Positions 25,611 to 34,820 of a DNA stretch of 64,000 nt are shown here, one piece after another (positions within the stretch are counted from its first letter, which is position 1; each line of letters begins with the position of its first letter). The stretch comes from Dinoroseobacter sp039192165 (GTDB lineage Bacteria > Pseudomonadota > Alphaproteobacteria > Rhodobacterales > Rhodobacteraceae). The stretch is taken from the NCBI GenBank assembly GCA_039192165.1, contig JBCCXD010000006.1:248001-312000 (forward strand), written 5' to 3'. A program made the position numbers and the translations under genes. The notes below the pieces were generated by a model, which worked only from the letters and a program-made list of their open reading frames with translations, did not search any database and had not been told where the DNA came from.

Positions 25611-26776
25611 CAGTTGTCCAAGTTGACCCAGGCTGCGTTACGCGCAGAGGAGCGCACGCAGGCATCGACAAATCGCACACCTGCCAGACCATCAAGAACA
25701 CCGGGATAGGTGACCGCATCAGACAACGGAACGCCCGCTTGATGCGCTGCTATAGCGTCTGCTGCTTCACTATAGATATTGGCAAAACCCTCCAGATAGC
25801 CCTCAGGATGTCCTGGAGGCGTGCGTGACAACCTGTTTGCGGCCTCTCCAGCACCCGCGCCGCTTCTGGTAATCAAACGCTTTGGTTCTCCGAACGGGGT
25901 GTACCAAAGATAATTCGGGTCTTCCTGCGCCCATTCGAGGCCTCCTTTGGTGCCATACACACGAAGCTTCAGCGCGTTCTCATTGCCCGGCGCAACTTGC
26001 GAGCACCACAGCATCCCGCATGCGCCACCTTTGAAGCGCAGAAGGACATGGCCGTTATCATCGACCTGCCGCCCCGGCACAAAAGCCTGCAGGTCCGCTG
26101 CCAGAGCCTCCAACTCGAGCCCGGTTGTGAAAGCTGCAAGGTTCATGGCGTGTGTACCGATATCGCCCGTGGATCCCCCTGCGCCCGATTGTGCCGGATC
26201 GGTCCGCCAATCGGCCTGCTTGAAATGCACCTCTTCTGTCAGCCAGTCCTGCACATACTCAACCTGCACGACACGGATTTCTCCCAACAGGCCCTTGGCA
26301 ATCATCTCTTGCGCATGCCGGATCATCGGGTAGCCGGTGTAATTGTGCGTAAGGACAAACAGCGCGCCCGAGGCTTCGGCCGCTTTGACCATCTTTTTGG
26401 CGTCTGCAAGGGTTGAGGTGAGCGGCTTGTCGCAAATGACGTGGATCCCGCGTTTAAGAAACTCCCGCGCAACGGGAAAGTGCATATGGTTCGGCGTGAC
26501 GATCGAAACGGCCTCGATACCCGTTTTCAGACGCGCCTCGCGCTTGGCCATTGCGACGAAATCGCCGTACGCACGATCCGGCTGAACTCCAAGGTCAGCG
26601 GCGGAGGCGCGCGATTTCTCTGGCGTTGAGCTGAAAGCGCCAGCAACCAGGTCAAATCTGTCGTCTATACGGGATGCGATCCGGTGCACCGCTCCGATGA
26701 AAGCGTCCCGCCCACCACCGACCATGCCGAGCCTGATGCGTGGAGGTCGTTGTTCTGATGTTCCGTCTATTGGCAT
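25610..26776 (-). CDS. Gfo/Idh/MocA-family sugar dehydrogenase
   Basis: A 388-residue NAD(P)-dependent oxidoreductase. The Rossmann fold is at the N-terminus (IRLGMVGGGRDAFIGAVHRI), followed by the family EKP-like motif as VICDKPLTSTLADAKK and a C-terminal beta-sheet domain with GGSTGDIGTHAMNLAAF holding the putative catalytic His. Members oxidise inositol, glucose-type sugars or polyols. It lies 12 bases after the TIM-barrel isomerase gene, a common pairing in inositol- or unusual-sugar catabolism. Confidence 0.9.
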   Translation of the reverse strand: MPIDGTSEQRPPRIRLGMVGGGRDAFIGAVHRIASRIDDRFDLVAGAFSSTPEKSRASAADLGVQPDRAYGDFVAMAKREARLKTGIEAVSIVTPNHMHFPVAREFLKRGIHVICDKPLTSTLADAKKMVKAAEASGALFVLTHNYTGYPMIRHAQEMIAKGLLGEIRVVQVEYVQDWLTEEVHFKQADWRTDPAQSGAGGSTGDIGTHAMNLAAFTTGLELEALAADLQAFVPGRQVDDNGHVLLRFKGGACGMLWCSQVAPGNENALKLRVYGTKGGLEWAQEDPNYLWYTPFGEPKRLITRSGAGAGEAANRLSRTPPGHPEGYLEGFANIYSEAADAIAAHQAGVPLSDAVTYPGVLDGLAGVRFVDACVRSSARNAAWVNLDN

Positions 26777-26788
26777 CGATGCCCCTCC

Positions 26789-27841
26789 TCAAATGCCCAA
26801 CATGCGCCGATTGGCTTCGTCGTCAGTGCCGCCATCAGCAAAGTCGTCGAAGGCTTTTTCGGTCACGCGAATGATATGGTCGCGCACAAGCGCGGCCCCT
26901 TCGCGTGCGCCATCCTCAGGATGTTTCAAACAGCACTCCCATTCGACAACGGCCCAGCCGTCGAAATCGTTTGCTGCCATCTTTGAAAAGACCGCGCCAA
27001 AATCGACCTGGCCATCACCCAGAGAACGAAAGCGCCCTGCCCTGTCGACCCAGCTTTGATAACCTGAGTACACACCCTGACGGCCGGTCGGGTTAAACTC
27101 GGCGTCTTTGACGTGGAACATCTTGATCCGGTCTTTGTAGATGTCGATGTTGTCGAGATAATCGAGGCATTGAAGGATGTAGTGGCTTGGATCGTAGAGC
27201 ATATTGCAGCGTGAATGCCCGTCGAGCCGCTCCAGAAACATCTCGAACGTGACACCGTCATGCAGATCTTCACCCGGATGGATCTCGTAGCATACGTTTA
27301 CACCATGATCTTCCGCATGGTCCAGGATCGGCCGCCAACGGGCCGCGAGCTCGTCGAACGCGGTTTCAACCAGCCCGGCCGGCCTTTGCGGCCACGGATA
27401 AACATAGGGCCACGCAAGCGCGCCGGAGAAGGTCACATGATCCTTTATCCCCAGGTTCTCTGACGCAGAGATGGCTTTTTTCACCTGATCCACGGCCCAT
27501 TCCTGGCGCGCTTTCGGATTGCCGTGAACGCTGGGGTCAGCAAACCCGTCAAAGGCCGCGTCATAGGCTGGATGTACGGCAACCAGTTGTCCCTGCAGGT
27601 GGGTCGATAACTCTGTTACCTCAACGCCGTTCTCACTGGCCTGGCCTTTAAACGCGTCGCAGTAGTCTTTGCTCTCCGAGGCGGTGGTCAGATCAAACAG
27701 ACGTCCATCCCAACTTGGCACCTGCACCCCGGCGTAACCGCAATCTGCTGCCCATTTTGTTATTGAATCCCAAGAGTTAAAAGGCGCCTCATCTCCGGCG
27801 AACTGCGCCAAAAAAAGCGCCGGTCCTTTAATCGTTTTCAT
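26789..27841 (-). CDS. Sugar phosphate isomerase/epimerase (xylose isomerase-like TIM barrel)
   Basis: A 350-residue TIM-barrel protein of the AP endonuclease 2/IolE-type family. Visible blocks are WAADCGYAGVQVPSWDGRLF, the metal-ligand region VCYEIHPGEDLHDG, MLYDPSHYILQCLDYLDN, IKMFHVKDAEFNP and WAVVEWECCLKHPEDGA, which supply the Glu, Asp/His, His and Glu ligands. Family members isomerise or epimerise keto-sugars, inosose or sugar phosphates. The neighbouring Gfo/Idh/MocA enzyme and DhaK-type kinase point to a non-standard sugar or polyol. The ribosome site is GGGAGGAG. Confidence 0.88.
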   Translation of the reverse strand: MKTIKGPALFLAQFAGDEAPFNSWDSITKWAADCGYAGVQVPSWDGRLFDLTTASESKDYCDAFKGQASENGVEVTELSTHLQGQLVAVHPAYDAAFDGFADPSVHGNPKARQEWAVDQVKKAISASENLGIKDHVTFSGALAWPYVYPWPQRPAGLVETAFDELAARWRPILDHAEDHGVNVCYEIHPGEDLHDGVTFEMFLERLDGHSRCNMLYDPSHYILQCLDYLDNIDIYKDRIKMFHVKDAEFNPTGRQGVYSGYQSWVDRAGRFRSLGDGQVDFGAVFSKMAANDFDGWAVVEWECCLKHPEDGAREGAALVRDHIIRVTEKAFDDFADGGTDDEANRRMLGI

Positions 27842-27854
27842 AAGGTCTCCTCCC

Positions 27855-28919
27855 TTAAACCCATTTTTCTGCGGGCATATTCTCCAGCAAGTAGATATCT
27901 ATGCGTATCCGCTCTTGCGTATCATCGAACGGCAGGCGGTCCGTGGTGGCGCGCAAAAGCCGAATGGCTGATCGCACGATGTGACCGGTATCCTGCGAGA
28001 TGATCGCGTCAAAAACACCGCTGCGCAGGGCCGCCCGCGAACTGGCCGTCAGCTCATGCGCTATAACGACAAGATCGTTTTGTCCCTCTTTCTCTTCCAG
28101 GAAACTGATCAAGCCCGGGTTGCCGGCTGCCGACGAGTAGACGCCCACCAGGTCAGGATACGCATCGAAGACATCGGGCAGCATCTTTCTGACAAGTTCG
28201 GGATCGTCGCGTCCTTCGACAGAGGCGACCACGTTTAGCTCAGGAAAGGAGTCTGCCATCACCGCATCGAAGCCTTTTCTGCGCTCAAGGTGGTCGCGCG
28301 CCAGCCTGGATCCCGTGATCACCAGTACGCGGCCGGGCTTTTGCACAAAACGCCCCATGAGCTGGGCAGCCGTCCGACCGGCAGCAACGTTGTCGATGCC
28401 CACAAAGTGATCGCGTTCTGAACTGGGCAGATCGGCGACCAGAGCGACAACCGCAATCCCGCGCGACCTTGCCCGCTTGACTGCGTCCCGAATGGCTGGT
28501 GTTTCCGGACCAAAAACAGCGACGCCATCCGTGCGTCCCGCGTCCAGCCCGTCAAGGGTTTTGACAATGGCCTGGGGGTCAAATGGCGCCACCTTTACCT
28601 TGCTGACCAGGACCCTTTCGTGCAGGAGCTTCGCGCCTTGTTGGGCGACCTGCTCTTCCAACGCGGCCACAAACTCATTCTTCGAGTCAGGCAACACGAA
28701 CAGTAATTCAAAGAAACGTCGCCGCGCTAAATTGGCGGCGGCTGCATCGCGCACGTATCCAAGTTCGGCGATCGCATTGTTTACCTTTTCGACCGTCACC
28801 TCGCGGACCCCCGGACGCGCATTCAACACGCGATCCACAGTTGCCAAGGACACGCCCGCAACGCGGGCAATGTCGTTGACCGTGGGTTTTGGTCCAGCCT
28901 TGGTGTCGTCCGTCGTCAA
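27855..28919 (-). CDS. LacI-family transcriptional regulator
   Basis: A 354-residue LacI/GalR regulator. The N-terminal DNA-binding part is VNDIARVAGVSLATVDRVLN followed by ARPGVREVTVEKVNNAI (hinge), then a periplasmic-binding-protein-like sugar sensor from about 70. It is encoded inside the operon between the kinase and the isomerase. Its probable operators are the two palindromes at 36193-36238 before the first gene, since they have the even-length CG-centred form typical of LacI-family sites. It would repress until the imported sugar or its derivative binds. Confidence 0.93.
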   Translation of the reverse strand: MTTDDTKAGPKPTVNDIARVAGVSLATVDRVLNARPGVREVTVEKVNNAIAELGYVRDAAAANLARRRFFELLFVLPDSKNEFVAALEEQVAQQGAKLLHERVLVSKVKVAPFDPQAIVKTLDGLDAGRTDGVAVFGPETPAIRDAVKRARSRGIAVVALVADLPSSERDHFVGIDNVAAGRTAAQLMGRFVQKPGRVLVITGSRLARDHLERRKGFDAVMADSFPELNVVASVEGRDDPELVRKMLPDVFDAYPDLVGVYSSAAGNPGLISFLEEKEGQNDLVVIAHELTASSRAALRSGVFDAIISQDTGHIVRSAIRLLRATTDRLPFDDTQERIRIDIYLLENMPAEKWV

Positions 28920-28925
28920 TCTTTG

Positions 28926-30548
28926 CTACCCTTCAAGTGACCGGGCAAGACCTTCAAAAACAAGGGCAACGGCTTCGGCGCCTGGGTCGTTATGCCCCTT
29001 CAGATTGTCCGCCGGAACATACGCAGCACGTCCGGCTTTGGCCTTATGAATCGATGCTGTTCGGTTCGCGCCAGACCGGGCCGCCGTGGCCGCAGCCGCC
29101 AATCCTCCCTTCAGGGCCTCGAGCGCGGGATCAAGCGCATCGATCATGGTGCGATCCCCTACGCTTGCCCCACCGACATCACTCACCCTGCGCAGCCCGG
29201 CCAACAAAGCTTGCTCCACAGGGGCACCGTTCGCACAAGCATCACCTGCGGCGTTAAAGTAGATCGCCAGAATGACCCCAGATGAGCCACCCATCGTCTG
29301 GCTCAACTCATTGCCCAGCGCCGGAAAAAGCTGGGTCAAATCAGCGAGTGGAAGCTTATCGAGACGCGCATTTAATGCGTGAGCGGCGGTCGCTAAGGTG
29401 CTGCCCGTGTCCCCGTCGCCCGACTTGGCATCAAGCTCGTTCAACGCGCCTTCTGCTTCAATCAGAAGATTTGCGACGTGTCGGATGGTTGCTTCTGTTC
29501 TCGAATTCGCAGACGCAATGGGCTCAATCGGCGAGAGTCCATCCGGCAAAGGCTCGACGCGCGGTGCACTGATCTCTTTTGTCCCGGGCCAGGCAACCAT
29601 AGGAACAGGGGCCAGAAGCGCATCGAGTTCAACATCGTTTACCGGTAAGACAGAAACCGAAAACCCGTGCATGTCGAGCGAGGTCATCATGGGAGCCGGG
29701 CCAATGACATGCGTTGCGATTGCAGCCTCGGCAAGGCTGTTACAAAGCACCGACATTTCTAGGGGCGTTGTGGACCCCAGATTGTTCATCAGGGCGACCC
29801 TCGGGCCGTCGCCAAGATGTGGCCGTAGCTTACTGAGCACGACGTCCATGGCTTCAGCCGCCCCTGAAAAGTCGACTTGTTCAACGCCCGGTTCCCCATG
29901 AATCCCCAGACCAAGCTCGGCCTTTCCTTTCGGAATTCGACTCTCCTTGGGGGATCCCGGAATGGTACAAGTGTCCAGGCTTTTGCCGATTGAAGCGACA
30001 TTCCGGATCACGCGGCGCGCGGCGTCTGCAATTTCGTCCAGCGGTTTCCCGGCTTCCGCCAGAGCGCCTGCAATCTTGTGTACAAACAGGGTTCCTGCGA
30101 CACCGCGCGGCTGCGGAAGATCCGGCAGCGCAACATCGTCATCTACCACGACCATCTCAACATTTCGGCCCAGGGCACGAGCACGTTCCGCTGCCAGCCC
30201 GAAATTCAGCCGATCACCGGTGTAGTTTTTTACAATAAGCAAACAACCGGCCTCGCCGGTCACAGCCAGTATCCCAGCCAGAACTGCTTCCACCGAAGGA
30301 GACGCAAAGACCTCTCCGCAGATTGCAGCCGTTAACATGCCGGGGCCCACAAAGCCTGCATGCGCGGGTTCGTGCCCCGACCCCCCGCCTGAGATCAGCG
30401 CGACCCGCGACATATCCCAATCGGATCGGTACACCACTTTGATGTGAGGATACCCATCCAAACGGGCCAGCGCCCCTCCTGAACAGGCCAGAAGCCCATC
30501 GATTGCCTCTTTTACGAGGTCCTCTTTCGCGTTCACAAATTGAACCAA
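28926..30548 (-). CDS. Dihydroxyacetone kinase-family protein (DhaK-DhaL fusion)
   Basis: A 540-residue fused kinase. DhaK part, about 1-330: substrate loop ALISGGGSGHEPAHAGFVGP and His217 (in ELGLGIHGEPG), the residue that binds the ketose covalently. DhaL part, about 350-540: the ATP/Mg2+ site NELDAKSGDGDTGSTLA, with GGSSGVILAIYF. It is the single-chain, ATP-using type, not the phosphotransfer type. Characterised relatives phosphorylate dihydroxyacetone, erythruloses or apulose. In this regulon it may phosphorylate a ketose formed by the neighbouring dehydrogenase or isomerases. The exact substrate is unknown. Confidence 0.93.
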   Translation of the reverse strand: MVQFVNAKEDLVKEAIDGLLACSGGALARLDGYPHIKVVYRSDWDMSRVALISGGGSGHEPAHAGFVGPGMLTAAICGEVFASPSVEAVLAGILAVTGEAGCLLIVKNYTGDRLNFGLAAERARALGRNVEMVVVDDDVALPDLPQPRGVAGTLFVHKIAGALAEAGKPLDEIADAARRVIRNVASIGKSLDTCTIPGSPKESRIPKGKAELGLGIHGEPGVEQVDFSGAAEAMDVVLSKLRPHLGDGPRVALMNNLGSTTPLEMSVLCNSLAEAAIATHVIGPAPMMTSLDMHGFSVSVLPVNDVELDALLAPVPMVAWPGTKEISAPRVEPLPDGLSPIEPIASANSRTEATIRHVANLLIEAEGALNELDAKSGDGDTGSTLATAAHALNARLDKLPLADLTQLFPALGNELSQTMGGSSGVILAIYFNAAGDACANGAPVEQALLAGLRRVSDVGGASVGDRTMIDALDPALEALKGGLAAAATAARSGANRTASIHKAKAGRAAYVPADNLKGHNDPGAEAVALVFEGLARSLEG

Positions 30549-30562
30549 GACACCCTCCTCCC

Positions 30563-31561
30563 TCAGCTAATACGTGCGCCGTCGGCGTCGAAAAACACCG
30601 GGTTGTCCGGTGAAATTTGAATGGTTTGACCCGGAACAAGACTGCTGTGCGGATCGGTAAGAGTGACCACATCATGTTCTGCCACCTTGAGGTGCAGACG
30701 CGTCTGATCGCCCAGATGCTCAACTCTCACAACAACGGCGTCTTTGCCTTGTCCTTGGCGAATATTCTCGGGTCGCAATCCAACCTGACGCGCGCCGGCA
30801 GGCGCGCCGTCATCCAAAAGACCAACCGGAAGCAGATTGATCCGAGGCTGGCCCAAACGGGCAGCAACATAGGCCGTGCGCGGGTTCTGGTAGATGTCCC
30901 TCGGGGTGCCAAACTGCACCAACCGACCCTCGTCAAGAACACCCACATGACTGGCCATCGTCATGGCTTCGATCTGATCGTGCGTCACGTAGAGCAAAGT
31001 TGCCGCGAGCTCTGCGTGAATACGTTTCAGTTCGACGCGCAGATCCGCGCGCAACTTCGCATCCAGAGAACTCAGAGGTTCGTCCATCAAGTAAATCGAC
31101 GGGTCGCGCACCAGAGCGCGACCGATGGAGACACGCTGCATTTCGCCGCCAGAAAGCTCGGTAGCCTTATTGTCCAATTTATGTGGAATATGAAGCACTT
31201 CCGCGACGCGCTGCACTTTCTCGACGATTTCATCCTCGGGTGTTTTCAGGATGGGGGACCGCAGCGGAAAGGCCAGGTTTTCCCGGACGGACATGTGAGG
31301 ATAAAGCGAGTATTGCTGGAAGACCATCGCCACATCGCGCTGTGCGGGCGTCAGCATATTGACGGTCTCGCCGCCGATCAGAATGTTGCCAGACTCTGCC
31401 TTCTCAAGCCCGGCAATGAGCCTGAGAGTAGTGGTCTTACCAGCACCAGTTGGGCCTAAAAGAACCACGAACGCACCGTCCGGCACCGTCAGGTCCATAT
31501 CCACCACAGCCTTGGTCGATTTGAACGATTTAGAGACGCTCTGAAGCTCAACTTCAGCCAT
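30563..31561 (-). CDS. ABC transporter ATP-binding protein (sugar, MalK/UgpC type), second copy
   Basis: A 332-residue ATPase with Walker A (LLGPTGAGKTTTLR), signature LSGGEMQRVSIGRALV, Walker B (SIYLMDEPLSSLDAKLR) and a C-terminal TOBE-like regulatory domain from about 235. The start at 31561 overlaps by 8 bases the end of the first ATPase gene. Two distinct ATPases for one permease pair is the pattern of the rhizobial GlpSTPQV glycerol system and some other polyol importers. Confidence 0.93.
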   Translation of the reverse strand: MAEVELQSVSKSFKSTKAVVDMDLTVPDGAFVVLLGPTGAGKTTTLRLIAGLEKAESGNILIGGETVNMLTPAQRDVAMVFQQYSLYPHMSVRENLAFPLRSPILKTPEDEIVEKVQRVAEVLHIPHKLDNKATELSGGEMQRVSIGRALVRDPSIYLMDEPLSSLDAKLRADLRVELKRIHAELAATLLYVTHDQIEAMTMASHVGVLDEGRLVQFGTPRDIYQNPRTAYVAARLGQPRINLLPVGLLDDGAPAGARQVGLRPENIRQGQGKDAVVVRVEHLGDQTRLHLKVAEHDVVTLTDPHSSLVPGQTIQISPDNPVFFDADGARIS

Positions 31562-32651
31562 GGCCCAACACCCCCTCGTTAAGTTCAGATCTGAGGGCGC
31601 GCCCTGAGGTTTCATCAAAAAGCGAAATCGTGCGGCTGTTGAATTCCAGCCCGACCTTCTCGCCCATCGTTGCGCGTTGATCAGATGCGATCCGCGCTTT
31701 GACTTCGCCATTTGGTGTGTTCAGCGTTACTATCTGGGTTGTGCCAAGGTATTCAGTTGCCAGAACTTCGGCCCGGTAGTCGCCATCAGAGGTAAGGCGG
31801 ATGTGTTCGGGGCGCACACCAAAAACAAGATCACCCCGCGCGGCTTCGCGGAGCGCCGGCACGGACGTTTCGTGTCCGAACAGCGTCACGCTGTTTGCGC
31901 CTTCCGAAACTTGCCCCTCAAATCGCAGGAAGTTCATGGAGGGAGAGCCGATGAAATCTGCCACAAACATAGTCGCAGGCGCATCATAGATCTCCTGCGG
32001 CGTGCCAAATTGCTCGACAACTGCGTTGTTCATCACAACGATTTTGTCGCCCATCTGCATGGCTTCGAGTTGATCATGCGTGACGTAAACCGTTGTGGCC
32101 CCCATGCGATCGTGGAGCGCGCGCAGCTCTTCCGCCATGCGCTCGCGAAACTCGGCGTCCAGGGCACCCAATGGCTCGTCCATCATGAATGCCTTTGGCT
32201 CACGCACAATCGCGCGGCCCAGAGCGACGCGTTGCCGGTCTCCGCCTGACAGGCCGCCAACTGGCCGTTTCAGGATGTCTTCTATGCCCAGAATACGGGC
32301 AACTTCATCGACCTTTGCTTTGACCTGCGCGCGCGGCATGCCTTGCGAGACCAGCGGGTAGCTGATGTTTCGACGTACATTCATGTGCGGATAGAGCGCA
32401 AACATCTGAAAAACAAAAGCGATGTCGCGTTCCGAAGGCGGTTTCTGACTTATTTCTTCCCCGTCCAGAATAATCTCACCCGAGGTCGGCAAGTCCAGCC
32501 CTGCAATCATGCGCAAAGTGGTCGTTTTTCCACAACCTGACGGCCCAAGAAGCATAAAGAATTCGCCATCCTCGATGGTAAAGGAGCTCTCTTTCACGGC
32601 GACAAAATCACCAAACTCCTTGCGCACATTTCTGACGATGATCTCAGCCAT
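31554..32651 (-). CDS. ABC transporter ATP-binding protein (sugar, MalK/UgpC type), first copy
   Basis: A 365-residue ATPase with Walker A (LLGPSGCGKTTTLR), signature LSGGDRQRVALGRAIV, Walker B (AFMMDEPLGALDAEFR) and a C-terminal TOBE domain (about 240-360, RGDLVFGVRPEHIRL). The start at 32651 lies 2 bases after the stop of the 62-residue membrane protein gene; longer frames upstream have no family likeness. It probably forms a heterodimer with the adjacent second ATPase. Confidence 0.93.
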   Translation of the reverse strand: MAEIIVRNVRKEFGDFVAVKESSFTIEDGEFFMLLGPSGCGKTTTLRMIAGLDLPTSGEIILDGEEISQKPPSERDIAFVFQMFALYPHMNVRRNISYPLVSQGMPRAQVKAKVDEVARILGIEDILKRPVGGLSGGDRQRVALGRAIVREPKAFMMDEPLGALDAEFRERMAEELRALHDRMGATTVYVTHDQLEAMQMGDKIVVMNNAVVEQFGTPQEIYDAPATMFVADFIGSPSMNFLRFEGQVSEGANSVTLFGHETSVPALREAARGDLVFGVRPEHIRLTSDGDYRAEVLATEYLGTTQIVTLNTPNGEVKARIASDQRATMGEKVGLEFNSRTISLFDETSGRALRSELNEGVLGHG

Positions 32652-32653
32652 GG

Positions 32654-32842
32654 TTACTCCGGGAAATGCGAGACAATGATGAACATCACGGTGCCCACCA
32701 ACGTGGTGATGAAGGAGTAGGTGAAAGCCCACATCACGAAGGGCTGCATCAGCATAAAGACGCCCAGCGCGATGATGATGGTGGCGAGCATTTCCCATGG
32801 TCCGCGTCGGAACCGCAGCAACCCATTGATGAACTCGGTCAT
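32654..32842 (-). CDS. 62-residue two-helix membrane protein of the ABC operon
   Basis: A 62-residue protein with two predicted transmembrane helices (MLATIIIALGVFMLMQPFVM and YSFITTLVGTVMFIIVSHF) and a basic N-terminus. The start overlaps the permease stop by ATGA, and its stop is followed by the ATPase start 2 bases later, so it is tightly coupled to the transporter. GlpSTPQV-type operons carry a small membrane protein at a comparable place. It could be an accessory subunit of the permease; no function is proven. Confidence 0.75.
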   Translation of the reverse strand: MTEFINGLLRFRRGPWEMLATIIIALGVFMLMQPFVMWAFTYSFITTLVGTVMFIIVSHFPE

Positions 32843-33777
32843 TTGCGTACGGCTCCGAAGGTGATCCCGCGCAGCAGGTGCTTGCGCAGAACAATGGTGA
32901 AAAACATCACGGGCAGCAGGAATATGGTTGCACCCGCTGCGACGGCTGGCCAATCGAGGCCACCGATGCCGATAATTGTCGGAATGAAGGGTGGTGCCGT
33001 TTGCGCGGTTGCTGACGTCAGCAAAACGGCAAAAGCATATTCGTTCCAAGCAAAAATCAGACAGAAAATCGCCGTGGACGCGATCCCTGTCGCTGCCTGT
33101 GGAAGAACCACTTTATAGAACGCCTGGAAGCGGGTGTAGCCGTCGATCAGTGCAGCTTCTTCGTATTCTCGCGGTATTTCGTCAATGAACCCTTTGAGCA
33201 ACCAGACGGCCAGACTGATATTCACCGCTGTGTAGAGGAGGATCATCCCAAGGTGCGTGTCAGAAAGCCCGAGACTCCGGTACATCAGGAAGATCGGGAT
33301 CGCGACAGCGATCGGTGGCATCATCCGCGTACTGAGGATGAAGAACAGCAGATCATCGGAAAAAGGTATTCGGAACCGGCTGAATGCATATGCAGCGAGT
33401 GTTCCGAGAAATACAGAAAGGAACGTTGAGCCGAACCCTATAATGACAGAGTTCAAAAACCTTTCGCCGAATTTTGATGGCCCGACGATGACCATATCGT
33501 ACTGGCGAACGATTTCGTCAGCCCAGTTCTCCGGCGGGTTTGCGTCCAGAAACTCCTGCGTCTGCCGTGTCCGCGTTGTGAACAGGTTCACATAGCCTTC
33601 AAGGGTCGGTTCAAAGACCACTTTCGGAGGATAGCTGATCGCATCCGCCGGCGATTTGAAGCCCGTCAACATGATCCAGGCAAGTGGGATCATCGTGACA
33701 AGTGCATAGAAGACAACCAGGGTACCAGCGACCCACTTTGCGCGATCCGAAGGTTCAGTGATGGAATGAGCGCTCAT
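32839..33777 (-). CDS. Carbohydrate ABC transporter permease (MalG type)
   Basis: A 312-residue inner-membrane permease with six helices. The first follows a cytoplasmic start (KWVAGTLVVFYALVTMIPLA), and the EAA loop is seen as IPREYEEAALIDGYTRFQAF, which contacts an ATPase. The start at 33777 overlaps the preceding permease gene by ATGA. It pairs with the permease encoded just upstream. Confidence 0.93.
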   Translation of the reverse strand: MSAHSITEPSDRAKWVAGTLVVFYALVTMIPLAWIMLTGFKSPADAISYPPKVVFEPTLEGYVNLFTTRTRQTQEFLDANPPENWADEIVRQYDMVIVGPSKFGERFLNSVIIGFGSTFLSVFLGTLAAYAFSRFRIPFSDDLLFFILSTRMMPPIAVAIPIFLMYRSLGLSDTHLGMILLYTAVNISLAVWLLKGFIDEIPREYEEAALIDGYTRFQAFYKVVLPQAATGIASTAIFCLIFAWNEYAFAVLLTSATAQTAPPFIPTIIGIGGLDWPAVAAGATIFLLPVMFFTIVLRKHLLRGITFGAVRK

Positions 33778-34721
33778 CTCTCTTTCACCTTGTTGAGGGC
33801 CTTCACGTAAATCGAGGCCAGGCCGAAAACGGTCACAAAGAGAATTATCGCGTAGGCACTGGCGTACCCTGTGCGCCATTTCTCAAAGGCCTCGCGTTTG
33901 AGGTTGATGGACGTCAATTCTGTGGTCGAGCCTGGGCCGCCGCCGGTCAGCTGAACCACGAGATCGAACATCTTGAAGTTCTCGATCCCGCGAAACAGCA
34001 CCGCAAGCATCAGAAACGGCAACACCATCGGGATCGTGATTGTAAAAAACTGACGGGCCTTGGAGGCGCGGTCGATCGCTGCGGCCTCGTAAATGTAATC
34101 GGGAATGGATCTCAGCCCCGCAAGGCAGATCAGCATGACAAAAGGTGTCCACATCCACGTGTCGACAATAACAATGGACCAGGGTGCTAAATCCACTGAG
34201 CCAAGCATCTCAAAGCTCGACGGGTCTTTTCCTGTGAAAAATGAGACGATGTAGTTAAAAAGCCCGATCTGCGGCTGATAGAGGAACTTCCAGAAGTTCC
34301 CGACAACCGCCGGAGAAAGCATCATTGGAAGAACAATCACTGTGGTCCAAAAGGCGTTTCCTTTGAAGTTGCGGTGAATCAACCAGGCCAACGCGAACCC
34401 GATCAGAACCTGGAAGAAAATCGTCCAGAACAGAAAATGCGCAGTGGCCTGCATGTTCAGCCAGATGTCGCTATCGGTCAGGATTCGCTCATAGTTGCGC
34501 AGCCCGATGTTCTCGACTTCCCGGTTCAGTCGATTTGCCCGAAAATTCGTGAAGCTCAGTTGTATTGTCCAGATCAACGGAAAGATATTAATTGCCAGAA
34601 GCAGGAAAATAGTTGGAGCCACGAAAATCCACGCGATCGCGCGATCAGACAGGCCGCGAATTCGGCGCGCAACTTTCCTGGGCGTTGCCTGCGCAACGCG
34701 ATCCATCTGCGACAGTGACAT
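33774..34721 (-). CDS. Carbohydrate ABC transporter permease (MalF type)
   Basis: A 315-residue permease of the MalF/UgpA type with six helices after a basic cytoplasmic start. The EAA loop is seen as IPDYIYEAAAIDRASKARQF. The ATG at 34721 with GGAG upstream is preferred to a GTG five codons earlier. It follows the binding-protein gene after a 99-base gap containing a very stable hairpin. Confidence 0.92.
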   Translation of the reverse strand: MSLSQMDRVAQATPRKVARRIRGLSDRAIAWIFVAPTIFLLLAINIFPLIWTIQLSFTNFRANRLNREVENIGLRNYERILTDSDIWLNMQATAHFLFWTIFFQVLIGFALAWLIHRNFKGNAFWTTVIVLPMMLSPAVVGNFWKFLYQPQIGLFNYIVSFFTGKDPSSFEMLGSVDLAPWSIVIVDTWMWTPFVMLICLAGLRSIPDYIYEAAAIDRASKARQFFTITIPMVLPFLMLAVLFRGIENFKMFDLVVQLTGGGPGSTTELTSINLKREAFEKWRTGYASAYAIILFVTVFGLASIYVKALNKVKER

Positions 34722-34785
34722 GTGCTTGCTCCACACGGTTTCCGGAGGATTTGTCCGGCACCCCCGCTTTGCGGCGGGACAGGTA

Positions 34786-34812
34786 ACCGGGGCGCGCGCA
34801 GCGCGCCCCGGT
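34786..34812 (-). terminator. Very stable hairpin between binding-protein and permease genes
   Basis: Perfect 12-bp GC-rich arms (ACCGGGGCGCGC / GCGCGCCCCGGT) with a 3-base loop begin 9 bases after the binding-protein stop codon. No T run follows. Such hairpins after the first gene of ABC operons usually shield the upstream message from 3' exonucleases or stop part of transcription, giving more binding protein than permease. Confidence 0.65.
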
Positions 34813-34820
34813 CGCGGATT

